Assembly (NCBI GenBank): GCA_009837445.1
Contig: VXTM01000051.1
Location: forward strand, 49,970 to 113,969
Direction of reading: 5' to 3'
DNA length: 64,000 nt
Source: Acidimicrobiaceae bacterium
Lineage (GTDB): Bacteria > Actinomycetota > Acidimicrobiia > Acidimicrobiales > Aldehydirespiratoraceae
Part shown: positions 1 through 7,655 of the stretch, piece by piece
Position numbering within the stretch: the first letter of the stretch is position 1
Layout: the number at the start of each line of letters is the position of its first letter
Position numbers and translations under genes: made by a program
Notes under the pieces: model-generated
Databases searched by the model: none
The model's input: only the letters and a program-made list of their open reading frames with translations
Told to the model about the DNA's origin: nothing

Positions 1-152
1 CGATGACCGATGCCGACGTCGACGCCCTGCGATCGGTCGGCTTCTCCGACCGCGACGTACTCGACATAACCGAGGTCGTCGGCTACTACGCCTACGCCAA
101 CCGGATCGCCGACGGTCTCGGCATCGAGGTCGAACCCTGGAGCAGCGACTGA
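1..152 (+). CDS. AhpD-like peroxidase-related enzyme, C-terminal end only
   Basis: An open frame enters from the left edge (codons begin at base 3) and stops with TGA at 150-152. The visible 49 residues end in GFSDRDVLDITEVVGYYAY and then NRIADGLGIEVEPW. This is the typical last helix pair of the uncharacterised peroxidase-related branch of the AhpD/carboxymuconolactone decarboxylase superfamily (small all-helical proteins with a CxxC redox site upstream). The catalytic cysteines lie outside the window, so activity cannot be judged. It converges on the MOSC gene with about 20 bp between the stops. Confidence 0.7.
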   Translation, partial: MTDADVDALRSVGFSDRDVLDITEVVGYYAYANRIADGLGIEVEPWSSD

Positions 153-173
153 CACCAGGGCAGCCTCAGCTCG

Positions 174-722
174 TCAGACCTTCGTGACGCGGTCCCCGAC
201 CCGGATCGCTCCGGGCTTCACGACCCGGGTGTTGACGCCCCGGAGCCGGTGCGCCTTGCCGATCTCGGAGTTGACCCAGCGCTGGGCGTCGAGCCCGTAC
301 CGGCGGACGAACTTCCCGCACCCGGTGTGGGGCTTGGCGCTGATCTCGACGACCGCCTCCCCGACGGCCACCCTGGTGCCCGCCGGCAGGTTGGTCTTGC
401 TGAGGTCGAAGTCGACGTAGAGCTGGTCGCCGGCCAGCGGCCAGCGCTCCACCGGACCTGCGATCAGCTCGGTGGCCCGCACGTTCATGAGGGTCAGCTG
501 CGCGGCGACGTTGGGCTCGCCGTGTTCGGAGTAGGGATCGCCGCGCGTGGCCCAGTTGTCGCCCACCAGACCCGTGTCGACGTCGAGGGCTCCCTCCTCG
601 ATGGCCTCGCGCTCGTCCACTCCGGGCCGGCGCACGATCAGCCGGAGCTCACCGTCGTCGGACGGCGCCTCCAGGACATGCGCCAGGCCAGCTTCAAGCT
701 CTTCAGGAGTGCGTTCTGCCAT
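174..722 (-). CDS. MOSC domain-containing protein
   Basis: A 182-residue protein that is essentially one MOSC domain (molybdenum cofactor sulfurase C-terminal-like beta-strand fold). The conserved cysteine region reads KPHTGCGKFVRRYG, followed by DAQRWVN and the end pattern RLRGVNTRVVKPGAIRVGD, all as expected for single-domain MOSC proteins. These proteins are thought to handle a cysteine-bound sulfur or molybdenum cofactor; the substrate of this stand-alone type is not known. I chose the ATG at 722; a TTG at 776 would add 18 residues of poor-quality sequence. Neither start has a clear ribosome site. Confidence 0.85.
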   Translation of the reverse strand: MAERTPEELEAGLAHVLEAPSDDGELRLIVRRPGVDEREAIEEGALDVDTGLVGDNWATRGDPYSEHGEPNVAAQLTLMNVRATELIAGPVERWPLAGDQLYVDFDLSKTNLPAGTRVAVGEAVVEISAKPHTGCGKFVRRYGLDAQRWVNSEIGKAHRLRGVNTRVVKPGAIRVGDRVTKV

Positions 723-804
723 AGCCAGAGAGACTACGGCTCGGCCTCCCGTTCGCGTACCGGCCACCTCGCTCAAGTCGTCGAACCCTCCCGATCGCCA
801 CGTC

Positions 805-818
805 TGGGAGCGCTCTTA
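805..818. promoter_or_regulatory. Degenerate LacI-family operator (upstream copy)
   Basis: TGGGAGCGCTCTTA keeps the left half and centre of the perfect operator at 873-886 but has two changes in the right half. The two centres are 68 bp apart, so this could be an auxiliary site for looping or cooperative binding by the LacI-family protein encoded at 897. Weak on its own; supported by the neighbouring perfect copy. Confidence 0.5.
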
Positions 819-842
819 GGCAGTAGTGCCTATAGGTACGAG

Positions 843-871
843 TTGACAGGTGTTCTAATAGGTGTTTAGGC
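843..871 (+). promoter_or_regulatory. Predicted sigma-70 type promoter of the LacI regulator gene
   Basis: A consensus TTGACA -35 element lies at 843-848. A weak -10 (TTTAGG, about 866-871) follows at near-standard spacing and abuts the operator at 872-887, so a bound repressor would sit on the transcription start. The -10 is poor, so the exact start is uncertain. Confidence 0.5.
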
Positions 872-887
872 TTGGGAGCGCTCCCAA
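872..887. promoter_or_regulatory. CebR-type LacI-family operator, perfect 16-bp palindrome
   Basis: TTGGGAGCGCTCCCAA is a perfect palindrome. Its 14-bp core TGGGAGCGCTCCCA equals the site known for the Streptomyces cellobiose repressor CebR. It lies between the predicted -10 and the ATG of the LacI-family gene and overlaps the first bases of the Shine-Dalgarno, so repressor binding here should shut off its own transcription and the downstream cluster if co-transcribed. Confidence 0.9.
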
Positions 888-896
888 AGGAGGGTC

Positions 897-1922
897 ATGA
901 CACGACCGCTCAATCTGGAGGAAGTGGGACGCCGTGCCGGCGTGTCGCGCTCCACCGTCTCGAGGGTCGTCAACGGCGGGCCCAACGTGAGCTCCGAGAC
1001 CAAGCGCCGGGTGGAAGCCGTGATCGCCGAGACCGGTTACCGGCCCCACGCGGCGGCCCGGTCACTCGCCTCCAACAGCACCGGCGTGATCGGGCTCGTG
1101 ATCCCCAGCGCGGTGGCCACCCTCTTCGATGACCCCTACTTCGGCCGGCTCATCCTCGGCATCAGCAGCGCAACCAACGAAGTCGACATGACGTTGGCCC
1201 TGTTCCTGTTCGGAGCCGGGCCCGACGAGAGCTCGATCATCTCCCGGGTGGTCGCCCCCGGCCTGGTCGACGGCGTGATCGTGACCGCTACCACCCGGGG
1301 CGACCCCCTCATCGACCACATGCAGGGCACCAGCATGCCCTTCGTGGTGGTCGGGCGGCCCGACAACGCCGGCTCGACTTTCTGCGTCGACGTGGACAAC
1401 CGGGCCGGTGCCCGCACCGCGGCCCTGCACCTCGCCGGGCTCGGGCGCCGCCGTCCCGCTCTCATCGCGGCGCCCTCGAACACGACCGCCGGAGTCGACC
1501 GCCGCAGCGGCTTCCTCGAGGGACTGGCCGAAGCGGGCTTGAGCATCGAGGACCGCATCGCCGAGGGCGACTGGTCCCAGGAGTCGGGCCGCGATGCCAT
1601 GGCCCGGCTGCTGGCCGAGCGGCCCGACGCCGTCTTCGTCGCCTCGGACCGCATGGCCGTCGGGGCGTTGCGAGCCATCCGGGAGGCCGGACTGCACTGC
1701 CCCGGCGACATCTCGGTGGTGTCGTTCGACGGCATCGTGCCGCCGGACCTCACCGCGCCCCGGCTGACGTCGGTCGTGCAGCCCGTGACCGAGGTCGGCG
1801 AGCGGGCCGTGCGACTGCTCACCGCGGTGATCGCAGGCGCCTCGACGCCCGAGCACGTGGTGTTCCCGACCGAACTGGCCGTACGCGAGTCGTGCGGCGC
1901 CACCCCTACTGCGGGGGCGTGA
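897..1922 (+). CDS. LacI/GalR-family transcriptional repressor, CebR-like
   Basis: 341 residues, the normal length for the family. The N-terminal helix-turn-helix with hinge helix is clear (LEEVGRRAGVSRSTVSRVVN, then GYRPHAAARSL at about 45-58), followed by a periplasmic-binding-protein-like effector domain (VIGLVIPSA at about 65, DAVFVASDRMAVGALRAIRE near 240-260). The gene sits directly behind a perfect CebR-type operator and a strong AAAGGAGGG ribosome site that lies only about 3 bases from the ATG. It leads a sugar ABC transporter and a GH16 glucanase, so the likely effector is a beta-gluco-oligosaccharide. Effector identity is inferred from operator and context, not from residues. Confidence 0.93.
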   Translation: MTRPLNLEEVGRRAGVSRSTVSRVVNGGPNVSSETKRRVEAVIAETGYRPHAAARSLASNSTGVIGLVIPSAVATLFDDPYFGRLILGISSATNEVDMTLALFLFGAGPDESSIISRVVAPGLVDGVIVTATTRGDPLIDHMQGTSMPFVVVGRPDNAGSTFCVDVDNRAGARTAALHLAGLGRRRPALIAAPSNTTAGVDRRSGFLEGLAEAGLSIEDRIAEGDWSQESGRDAMARLLAERPDAVFVASDRMAVGALRAIREAGLHCPGDISVVSFDGIVPPDLTAPRLTSVVQPVTEVGERAVRLLTAVIAGASTPEHVVFPTELAVRESCGATPTAGA

Positions 1923-1951
1923 TGCCCGCCGCAGACCCCGATGTCCCAATT

Positions 1952-1965
1952 ACGTCGCAAGACGT
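1952..1965 (+). other. Small perfect hairpin in the leader of the binding-protein gene
   Basis: ACGTC-GCAA-GACGT forms a 5-bp stem closed by a GNRA-type tetraloop about 28 bp before the ATG at 1994, just upstream of the AGGAGGAG ribosome site. It could stabilise the transcript or affect initiation; it may also be chance. Confidence 0.3.
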
Positions 1966-1993
1966 CATCCAACAACAGGAGGAGACAACAACA

Positions 1994-3625
1994 ATGAGTA
2001 AATCATCTATCTGGCGGCTGCTCGCCGTGCTGCTCGCCGTATGCCTTGTGGCTGCGGCCTGTGGCGACGACGACGAGCCGGCCCCTGTTGCGGTAGTTGA
2101 CACCGCGGCAGTGGACCAGGCCGAAGCCGACGCCGCAGCGGCTCAGGCGATGGCCGACGAGGCCGCCGCAGAGGCCGCAGCCGCAGAGGCTGCAGCCGCG
2201 GAGGCCGAGGCCGCGCTGGCGGCTGCGCAAGCCGACGCTGACGCCGACGCGGGCGCGCTGGCGGAGCTCGAGGCGGAGCTGGCCGAGGCGCAAGCGGCGG
2301 CCGACGCCGCCGACGCCGAGGCCGCCGCCGCGGCCGAACAAGCCGCCGCCGCAGAGGCCGCCGCCGCAGAGGCCGCAGCGGCCGCAGCCGCGGCAGCCGA
2401 GCCCCCCAAGGAGGACGTGACGCTGCGCGTGCTGGTGCACCAGAACCCGCCGATGGTGGAGTTCATGGAGGAGTTCAACGACTCCTTCGAGGCGGCCAAC
2501 CCGCACGTGACCGTCGACATGTCGGTGGTGGCGCCGGGCGACCTCAGCATCTCGACGCAGACCCGCCTGACCGCGGGCGACATCGACGTCATCGACATCT
2601 TCGGTTTCTCCAACGCGGCCCAGCCGTACATGTCGGGCATCCAGCCCCCGAACTGGCAGACCCTCATCGAGGCCGGCCTGCTGATGGACCTCACCCGCCA
2701 GCCGTTCGTCGACCACTACGACAGGGCGACCCTCGACGACGCGGGCTCGTTCAACGGCAGGCTGTACGCGATCAACCTTGGACGGGTGTCCTACAGCGGC
2801 ATGTTCCTGAACCTCGACCTGTTCGATTCGGTCGGTGTCGAAGTCCCGACCACCTGGGGCGAACTGGTCGCCGCATGCGACACGTTCAAGGCCTCCGGCA
2901 ACGAGTGCATGACGCTCGGCGGCGGCGACGGCTGGCCGATCTTCGTCGGCGCCTACGGCCTGCTCGGCGCGATGTACCCCGACCAGGAGGCCCTGGTGGA
3001 GGGACTGTGGACCGGCGACATCCGCTGGGACGACGAGCGCTCCACCGAGATGCTGCGCCGGATGCAGGTGTTCACCACCGAGATGCTCGAGGACGGCGTC
3101 TCCGGCCTCTCCCATGACGCCGCTCCGGCCCGGTTCGCGGCCGGCGACGTCGCCATGATGCCAACCGGCGTGTGGCAGGCACCTGCCCTCGACGACGTCG
3201 GGTTCGACTGGACCTACATCCCGTTCCCGGGCAGCGACGACCCCGAGGACAACAAGTACCTGTTCGGGAAGTACGACCAGGGCTGGGCCATCGCGGCCGA
3301 CACCCCGTACCCCGAGGAGTCGCTCGCCTATCTGGCCGCCTTCTCGGAGCCCGACACCTACGAGGCCTTCGCGAACGCGGTCGGCTTCATCCCGACGCAG
3401 CCCACAGCCGGCTTGAACACCAAGCTCGGCGCTGAGGTCGCGCCGTACCTGGAGACCTTCCGGGTCGGCTTCGAGCAGTTCTGGGCGGCACCCGCAGGCG
3501 CCGGCCAGTGGGCGAACGTATCGCAGGCCCCGGCCTGGTTCTCTCCGTTCAACGAGTGGACCGACGCGGCCGCGCTGGCAGCCCAGGCCCAGGCCGACCT
3601 CCAGTCCGGGCTCGACGCCGGCTAG
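1994..3625 (+). CDS. ABC sugar transporter solute-binding lipoprotein with long Ala/Glu-rich spacer
   Basis: 543 residues. The start ATG at 1994 has an AGGAGG ribosome site and gives a lipoprotein signal peptide ending in the lipobox LVAAAC (Cys about residue 23). Residues about 35-138 are almost only A, E, D and Q: a helical low-complexity stalk not usual in this family. From about 142 a cluster-B (MalE/UgpB-like) binding protein begins (DVTLRVLVHQNPPMVEFMEEF) and continues through DVIDIFGF, GDVAMMPTGVW and a C-terminal lobe. It should deliver oligosaccharide to the two permeases downstream. No ATPase gene is in this cluster, so a shared MsiK-type ATPase elsewhere is expected, as in other actinobacteria. 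Confidence 0.92.
   Translation: MSKSSIWRLLAVLLAVCLVAAACGDDDEPAPVAVVDTAAVDQAEADAAAAQAMADEAAAEAAAAEAAAAEAEAALAAAQADADADAGALAELEAELAEAQAAADAADAEAAAAAEQAAAAEAAAAEAAAAAAAAAEPPKEDVTLRVLVHQNPPMVEFMEEFNDSFEAANPHVTVDMSVVAPGDLSISTQTRLTAGDIDVIDIFGFSNAAQPYMSGIQPPNWQTLIEAGLLMDLTRQPFVDHYDRATLDDAGSFNGRLYAINLGRVSYSGMFLNLDLFDSVGVEVPTTWGELVAACDTFKASGNECMTLGGGDGWPIFVGAYGLLGAMYPDQEALVEGLWTGDIRWDDERSTEMLRRMQVFTTEMLEDGVSGLSHDAAPARFAAGDVAMMPTGVWQAPALDDVGFDWTYIPFPGSDDPEDNKYLFGKYDQGWAIAADTPYPEESLAYLAAFSEPDTYEAFANAVGFIPTQPTAGLNTKLGAEVAPYLETFRVGFEQFWAAPAGAGQWANVSQAPAWFSPFNEWTDAAALAAQAQADLQSGLDAG
2130..2405 (+). repeat. Alanine/glutamate low-complexity coding repeat
   Basis: Imperfect GCC-GCA-GAG-type codon repeats encode a run of about 90 residues of Ala, Glu, Asp and Gln inside the binding lipoprotein, between lipid anchor and ligand domain. 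Probably a long single helix or coiled coil that spaces the domain from the membrane. Confidence 0.8.
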
Positions 3626-3650
3626 ACAAACCGCACCGTTCCCCTCCCAG

Positions 3651-3698
3651 CTGTGGGGGGCTCCTCTCCGGCACGGCCGGGGCGGGAGTCCCCCACAG
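3651..3698 (+). promoter_or_regulatory. Strong intercistronic stem-loop after the binding-protein gene
   Basis: Bases 3651-3664 pair with 3685-3698 in a 14-bp stem with one G-T pair; the loop can form a small inner CCGG/CCGG stem. No T-run follows, so it is not a classic terminator. It lies 26 bp after the stop of the binding protein and before the permeases. Such structures commonly stabilise the binding-protein mRNA or attenuate read-through, giving excess binding protein over permeases. Confidence 0.75.
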
Positions 3699-3729
3699 GG
3701 GGAACCCGAGAACCCTGCGCACCACGGCT

Positions 3730-4665
3730 GTGATCCACCGAAGCTACTTGTTCGCCAAGGGCTGGCGGAGCGCGACTCCGGTCCTGCTGCTGCTGCCCGG
3801 CTTCCTGCTGTACCTGGTGATGGCGGTCGGGCCCTCGCTGGCCACCGCCGTCTACTCGTTCACCGACGCCACCGGCATACGCGGCATAGCCATCAACTGG
3901 ATCGGCTTCGAGAACTACGACGAGTTCCTGTTCAGGGGGGCGGCCTCGCGCGACAACATCGCCGCACTGCGCAGGACCATCTACTTCTGCCTCTTCGTCA
4001 CCGTGATCCAGTTCGGCATCGGCCTGCTGTTCGCGGTGCTGCTGAACCAGAAGATCCGCGGCAAGAAGTTCTTCAGGACGCTGTTCTTCATGCCGGTGAT
4101 CCTCGGCGTCGCCATCCAGGGCCTCATCTGGAAGCTGTTCCTGCTGCCCCGGGGCGGCCCGGCCGCCGAGTTCTTCCAGCTCTTCGGCTGGACCTCGGAG
4201 CTTCTGGGCGGCCAGCCCCGGCAGGCGTTCGCCTGGGTGATCGTGGTGCAGATCTGGGCGAACGCCGGCATCACGATGGTGATCTTCATCGCCGGGATGC
4301 AGACCATCCCGAACGAACTCTACGAGGCCGCCCGCATCGACGGAGCCGGCAAGTGGCAACTGTTCCGCAACGTCACCTGGCCGCTGCTGACACCGGCCGT
4401 CAACACCAACCTGCTGCTGAACATCATCGGGTCGCTCCAGGCCTGGCAGCTGTTCCTGGTGCTCATCGGGTACCGCCCGGGCACACAAGTGCTCGGATAC
4501 CTGGTGTTCGCTGAAGGCTTCGGGCAGACCTCGGGGTCGGTGGCGTCCGCCTTCCGGCAGGGCTACGCCGCGGCCGCGTCGATCGCGCTGTTCATCCTCG
4601 TTCTGGTGTTCGCGCTGGTGACCCACGCCTGGCTGTCGCGCCGCGAGAAGAGGTACATCGGATGA
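3730..4665 (+). CDS. ABC sugar permease, MalF type
   Basis: About 311 residues from a GTG at 3730. Six or so hydrophobic segments (first PVLLLLPGFLLYLVMAVGPS) and the EAA loop that docks with the ATPase, EAARIDGAGKWQLFRNVTWP, mark a binding-protein-dependent inner-membrane permease. The gene follows the binding protein after a stem-loop and overlaps the next permease by ATGA. The start is uncertain: there is no good ribosome site near the GTG, and a TTG at 3748 is also possible. The open frame extends back into the previous gene but that part is not protein-like. Confidence 0.88.
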   Translation: MIHRSYLFAKGWRSATPVLLLLPGFLLYLVMAVGPSLATAVYSFTDATGIRGIAINWIGFENYDEFLFRGAASRDNIAALRRTIYFCLFVTVIQFGIGLLFAVLLNQKIRGKKFFRTLFFMPVILGVAIQGLIWKLFLLPRGGPAAEFFQLFGWTSELLGGQPRQAFAWVIVVQIWANAGITMVIFIAGMQTIPNELYEAARIDGAGKWQLFRNVTWPLLTPAVNTNLLLNIIGSLQAWQLFLVLIGYRPGTQVLGYLVFAEGFGQTSGSVASAFRQGYAAAASIALFILVLVFALVTHAWLSRREKRYIG

Positions 4666-5564
4666 CCGCCGTCGAGACGCCTCAGGCGCCCCGGAAGGCC
4701 AGAGAGCACGGGCCCGAGCGCGCCGTCCGCGGGGAGCCGCCCGGATGGCTCGTCCGGCTCCGGAGGCAGAAGCTGGCGTCGTACGTGATCCTGCTGGTGT
4801 TCGCGGTGCTGTACATCGGGCCGCTGCTGATGCTGGTCACCACCGCGTTCAAGACGCTGCCCGAGTTCTTCCAGAACCCGACCGGCATGCCGGAGTCGCT
4901 CCGCTTCGAGAACTTCACCGAGGCCTGGAACGAAGCCCAGTTCGCCCGCTACCTGATCAACTCCGTCGTCTACACCACGGTGGCCACCGCGGTCTGCGTG
5001 GTCACGTCGGTGCTGGTGGCGTTCCCGATCGCCCGCGGCTACCTCAAGGGCGGGAAGTACATCCTGCTGCTCTACGTGATCGCGCTGTTCCTGCCGCCGG
5101 CGCTCATCCCGCAGTTCCAGCTGATCCTCAACCTAGGCCTGTTCAATACCCGCGCCGGCTACATCCTGCTGTTCCTGGTCAACCCGATCGGCATCATCAT
5201 CCTCGTCAACTACATCAAGGCGATCCCCCGCGAGCTGGACGAGTCGGCCGCCATCGACGGGTGCGGGTACTACCGCTTCGTGTTCAAGATCATCGTTCCG
5301 CTTATCCGCCCGGCCATCGCCACGGTTACGGTCCTGCACGCCATAGGCCTCTGGAACGAACTGGTGCTGGCGATCATCTACCTGACCAACGACGACCTCT
5401 ACCCGGTGACGCGGGGCCTGATCGCCTTCGAGGGCCTCTACGGTGCCAACTGGCCGCCGATGGCCGCCGCGGTCCTGATCCTGATGACGCCGATGGTGGT
5501 GCTGTTCCTGTTCCTCCAGCGATACATCGTGTCGGGCCTGACCGCCGGGGCCGTGAAGGGCTGA
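4662..5564 (+). CDS. ABC sugar permease, MalG type
   Basis: 300 residues with the topology of MalG/UgpE-like permeases: a basic N-terminus, first membrane span ASYVILLVFAVLYIGPLLML at about residues 40-60, and the EAA-type loop ELDESAAIDGCGYYRFVFK. Its ATG overlaps the stop of the MalF-type gene (ATGA), so translation is coupled and the two form a heterodimeric channel. The partner ATPase is absent from the window. Confidence 0.92.
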   Translation: MTAVETPQAPRKAREHGPERAVRGEPPGWLVRLRRQKLASYVILLVFAVLYIGPLLMLVTTAFKTLPEFFQNPTGMPESLRFENFTEAWNEAQFARYLINSVVYTTVATAVCVVTSVLVAFPIARGYLKGGKYILLLYVIALFLPPALIPQFQLILNLGLFNTRAGYILLFLVNPIGIIILVNYIKAIPRELDESAAIDGCGYYRFVFKIIVPLIRPAIATVTVLHAIGLWNELVLAIIYLTNDDLYPVTRGLIAFEGLYGANWPPMAAAVLILMTPMVVLFLFLQRYIVSGLTAGAVKG

Positions 5565-5636
5565 CGTGGCCGGAACAGGCACTCTCAAGCCGCAGGCCCG
5601 GCCCGGCGGGCCGCCGCGCTGACGGACGGGACCCCC

Positions 5637-6833
5637 TTGCCCAAGATCACCGACGTACGGGCCATCCTCACCCAGCCGGACGCCTGCCGGCTGGTGGTGG
5701 TGAGGGTCGATACCTCCGAGCCGGGACTGTACGGGCTCGGCTGCGCCACATTCACCCAGCGGGCCTTCGCCGTGCAGGCCGCCGTCGAGCGCCACCTGGC
5801 CCCGATGCTGGTGGGCCGCGACGCCGACCGCATCTCTGAGATCTGGCACCTGGCCATGAACCACGGCTACTGGCGCAACGGCCCGGTGCTCAACAACGCG
5901 GTGTCCGGTGTCGACCAGGCCCTGTGGGACATCAAGGGCAAGCAGGCGGGAATGCCCGTCCACCAGCTGCTCGGCGGCCCGTTTAGGGCCGCGGCGGCCG
6001 CCTACGTCCACGCCGACGGCCGCGACGCCCACGAGGTAGCCAACAACGCTGTCGCGCTGATCGAGCAGGGCTTCAGGCACGTGCGGGTGCAGATGGGCGG
6101 GTACGGCGGCCCCGCCGACGGGCTGCACCTGCCGCCGGCCGCGCCGGCGGGCAACTACTTCGACCCGCGGGGCTACAGCCGGGCCATGCTCGCCATGATC
6201 GACCACGTCCGCTCCACCGTGGGTGACCACGTCGAGCTGCTGCACGACGTCCACGAGCGACTCCACCCGATCGACGCCGTCCAGTTCGCCAAGGACCTGG
6301 AGCAGTACCGGCTGTTCTTCCTCGAGGACCCGTTCGCGCCCGAGGACATCGGATGGTTCTCCACGCTGAGGCAGCAGTGCGCCACCCCGCTGGCGATGGG
6401 CGAACTGTTCAACAGCCCCCACGAGTGGCAACCGCTGATCACCGGCCGGCTCATCGACTTCGTGCGCATGCACGTGAGCCAGATCGGCGGGATCACCCCA
6501 GCCCGAGCCGTGAGCGAGCTCGCGGCCACCTTCGGGGTGCGCACGGCGTGGCACGGCCCCGCCGACACGTCGCCCGTCGGCCATGCCGCCAACCTCCATC
6601 TCGACATGTGGGCGCCGAACTTCGGGATCCAGGAGTGGCCCCAGCCCTCGGAGCTCACCTACGAGATGTTCCCGGGCCTGCCCCGCCCGGTCGACGGCTA
6701 CCTGCACCCCGGCGACGGACCCGGGCTCGGCATCGACATCGACGAGAAGCTCGCCGCTGAGCATCCCTGCGACGAGACGGTGGAGCAATGGACCCAGACC
6801 CGGCGGCCCGACGGCGGCCCAGCCCGGCCATGA
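5637..6833 (+). CDS. Enolase-superfamily sugar-acid dehydratase (ManD/RspA-like)
   Basis: 398 residues. Metal and catalytic residues of the mannonate dehydratase subgroup are in place: ELLHDVHERL (Asp and His), FFLEDPFAPED (Glu), LAMGELFNSPHEW (Glu), and the C-terminal AWHGPADTSPVGHAAN with its His. Members turn D-mannonate or D-gluconate into 2-keto-3-deoxygluconate, but many RspA-like members are weak or of unknown substrate. The start is a TTG at 5637. Location between sugar permeases and an SDR suggests a role in uronate or aldonate catabolism after uptake. Confidence 0.88.
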   Translation: MPKITDVRAILTQPDACRLVVVRVDTSEPGLYGLGCATFTQRAFAVQAAVERHLAPMLVGRDADRISEIWHLAMNHGYWRNGPVLNNAVSGVDQALWDIKGKQAGMPVHQLLGGPFRAAAAAYVHADGRDAHEVANNAVALIEQGFRHVRVQMGGYGGPADGLHLPPAAPAGNYFDPRGYSRAMLAMIDHVRSTVGDHVELLHDVHERLHPIDAVQFAKDLEQYRLFFLEDPFAPEDIGWFSTLRQQCATPLAMGELFNSPHEWQPLITGRLIDFVRMHVSQIGGITPARAVSELAATFGVRTAWHGPADTSPVGHAANLHLDMWAPNFGIQEWPQPSELTYEMFPGLPRPVDGYLHPGDGPGLGIDIDEKLAAEHPCDETVEQWTQTRRPDGGPARP

Positions 6834-7645
6834 CCGGCTCCCCGCCAGCCGGCGGCCCGATCGGCCGGTACCCGGACCTCGCCGGCCGGACCGCGGTGGT
6901 GACCGGCGCGGCCAAGGGCATCGGCGAGAGCATCGCCCGCCGCCTGGTCTGCGAGGGCATGAACCTGGTGGCGGCCGACAAGGACTGCGAGTCCCTCAAC
7001 GGCACGGTGCGGGCGCTCGAAGGGCTCGGAGCGACCGTCGAGGCGGTGTGCGCCGACCTCACCCAGGAGGCTGCGGTCGACACCGTCTTCGACGTCACCC
7101 TGGAGCGCTTCGGCACGGTCGACGTGCTGGTGAACAACGCGGCCGACCTCCAGAGGCGATCCGCCCTCGAGGAGCACCGCGCCCTTCTCGACCTCCAGCT
7201 CGCCACCAACGTGCGCAGCCCGTACCTGTGCTCCCAGAGGGCCGCGGCCGCCATGAGCGAGGCCGGCGGCGGCAGCATCGTGCTGGTGTCGTCGGTGGGA
7301 GCCGACCGGGCCCACCAGTACGGGCTTCCCTACGACATGACCAAGGGAGCCATCAACGCGCTGACCCGCGCCCTGGCCGTGGACCTCGGGCCGCGCGGGA
7401 TCCGGGTGAACGCGGTCGGGCCGGGCGTGACCCGCACCTACCGCTGGCCGCCCGAGGACATCACCAAGGGGCCCCCCGAAGTCGTGACCCAGATCCCGCT
7501 GCGGCGTCCGGGCACCGTCGACGACATCGCCTCGGCGGTGGCCTTTCTCGCGTCCGGCGAGGCCGGCTACATCACCGGCCAGGTGCTCTACGTGGACGGG
7601 GGCATCACCGCGCAGCTCAGCCCGCCCGGGCCGCTGGCCCTCTAG
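6830..7645 (+). CDS. Short-chain dehydrogenase/reductase
   Basis: 271 residues from an ATG at 6830 that overlaps the dehydratase stop by ATGA; an in-frame ATG at 6788 would add 14 Arg/Pro-rich residues. Classical SDR: cofactor motif VVTGAAKGIGES, NNAA structural motif, catalytic SSVG...YDMTK (Tyr and Lys), and the C-terminal ITGQVLYVDGG. The coupled start with a ManD-like dehydratase suggests oxidation or reduction of a sugar acid (for example a fructuronate/mannonate type step). Substrate is inferred from context only. Confidence 0.9.
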   Translation: MTGSPPAGGPIGRYPDLAGRTAVVTGAAKGIGESIARRLVCEGMNLVAADKDCESLNGTVRALEGLGATVEAVCADLTQEAAVDTVFDVTLERFGTVDVLVNNAADLQRRSALEEHRALLDLQLATNVRSPYLCSQRAAAAMSEAGGGSIVLVSSVGADRAHQYGLPYDMTKGAINALTRALAVDLGPRGIRVNAVGPGVTRTYRWPPEDITKGPPEVVTQIPLRRPGTVDDIASAVAFLASGEAGYITGQVLYVDGGITAQLSPPGPLAL

Positions 7646-7655
7646 GCGCCGAACC

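Noticed and set aside
2097..3435. Several Arg/Pro-rich frames over the binding protein gene
   Set aside because: They are shadows of the alanine-rich codons in other frames.
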